From NCBI GenBank assembly GCA_016764915.1, contig JAESQY010000017.1, positions 1-32,256 of the forward strand: a stretch of 32,256 nt of DNA, read 5' to 3'. The notes below the pieces were generated by a model. It was not told the origin of the DNA. It made no database searches and was given only the letters and a program-made list of their open reading frames with translations. The translations under genes and the position numbers were made by a program. Of this stretch, positions 32,062 to 32,256 are shown one piece after another; position 1 is the stretch's first letter; each line of letters opens with the position of its first letter. This stretch comes from Aliivibrio sp. (lineage in GTDB: Bacteria; Pseudomonadota; Gammaproteobacteria; Enterobacterales; Vibrionaceae).

Positions 32062-32256
32062 TCATCTTATGCCCGAGATTGCCTTGCCTATCTCGGGTAT
32101 TTTTTGGATGATATATTGCCGAAACGCCCGCACTCTGGCGGTGGCGCGCAAATCGGCATGGCTTAATAACCAGATGTCAAAAGATGGTTTGGGGTCAGAT
32201 AAACGCACCAAATCATAATGTACATCGCCTTGAATGTACGGCACATAAGCAATGCC
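32062..32256 (-). CDS. LysR-type transcriptional regulator, C-terminal end
   Basis: The last 64 residues of a protein that continues beyond the right edge, starting inside the window at GIAYVPYIQGDV. The end pattern, a surface strand leading to PSFDIWLLSHADLRATARVRAFRQYI, is that of the effector-binding domain of LysR-type regulators, where the final helix after R-x-R-A-F is characteristic. The DNA-binding domain lies outside the window, so the effector and targets are unknown. It converges on the chimeric rsmC gene with 22 bp between stops, and its 3' end contains the terminator hairpin of that gene. Confidence 0.82.
   Translation of the reverse strand, partial: GIAYVPYIQGDVHYDLVRLSDPKPSFDIWLLSHADLRATARVRAFRQYIIQKIPEIGKAISGIR
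32072..32105 (+). terminator. Terminator of the chimeric rsmC gene, inside the 3' end of the LysR gene
   Basis: An 8-bp stem CCCGAGAT / ATCTCGGG (32072-32079 and 32090-32097) with a 10-nt loop, then TA and six T. It overlaps the last codons of the opposing LysR gene, a compact convergent arrangement. Confidence 0.8.

Overview
The window reads as a chromosomal segment of a gamma-proteobacterium of the Vibrionaceae. ArcB, YhcC, the second GltB/GltD pair, MtnN, HemL and ErpA are very close to their Escherichia coli counterparts. The grouping yhcC-arcB // gltBD, a second gltBD pair, mtnN-cbiB-btuF-yadS, and tyrS / M23 peptidase / RND pump / erpA / hemL / AI-2E protein / rsmC is the kind seen in vibrios. 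Family assignments rest on remembered sequences; no search was run. No tRNA, rRNA, CRISPR array, insertion sequence or phage gene was seen.

Layout. Positions 1-3790 are a leftward block: yhcC, arcB, a small lipoprotein whose ATG overlaps the arcB stop, and the first codons of a further gene at the left edge. Positions 4318-16730 hold two complete NADPH-glutamate synthase operons in tandem (gltB1-gltD1 and gltB2-gltD2), each ending in a strong terminator. They belong to different GltB/GltD subtypes, and only the second is the E. coli type. Positions 16833-20514 carry a DUF1499 lipoprotein, mtnN, a CbiB-family protein, btuF and yadS, also rightward. A bidirectional terminator then separates yadS from leftward tyrS. 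An M23 murein endopeptidase runs rightward from the divergent tyrS promoter region. After another bidirectional terminator come a leftward RND pump operon (adaptor then pump) and erpA. Rightward hemL, an AI-2E/PerM-family membrane protein and an rsmC-derived gene follow. The 3' end of a leftward LysR regulator closes the window.

How the genes work together. The two GltBD systems make glutamate from glutamine and 2-oxoglutarate. ArcB is the anaerobic redox sensor, and ArcA-like direct repeats lie at the gltB2 promoter. ErpA delivers Fe-S clusters, and its promoter overlaps a near-consensus IscR type 1 site. HemL makes 5-aminolevulinate. BtuF and the CbiB-like protein belong to cobamide uptake or salvage.

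Most notable. (1) GltB2 has Trp13 where glutamate synthases have the catalytic N-terminal cysteine, so its glutaminase should be dead although the rest of the 1487-residue protein looks intact. (2) The rsmC gene is a chimera: 269 residues of RsmC are fused in frame, just before the NPPF catalytic motif, to 72 residues resembling the end of an esterase-like phytase-family protein. (3) The CbiB homologue lacks two signature motifs of the family.
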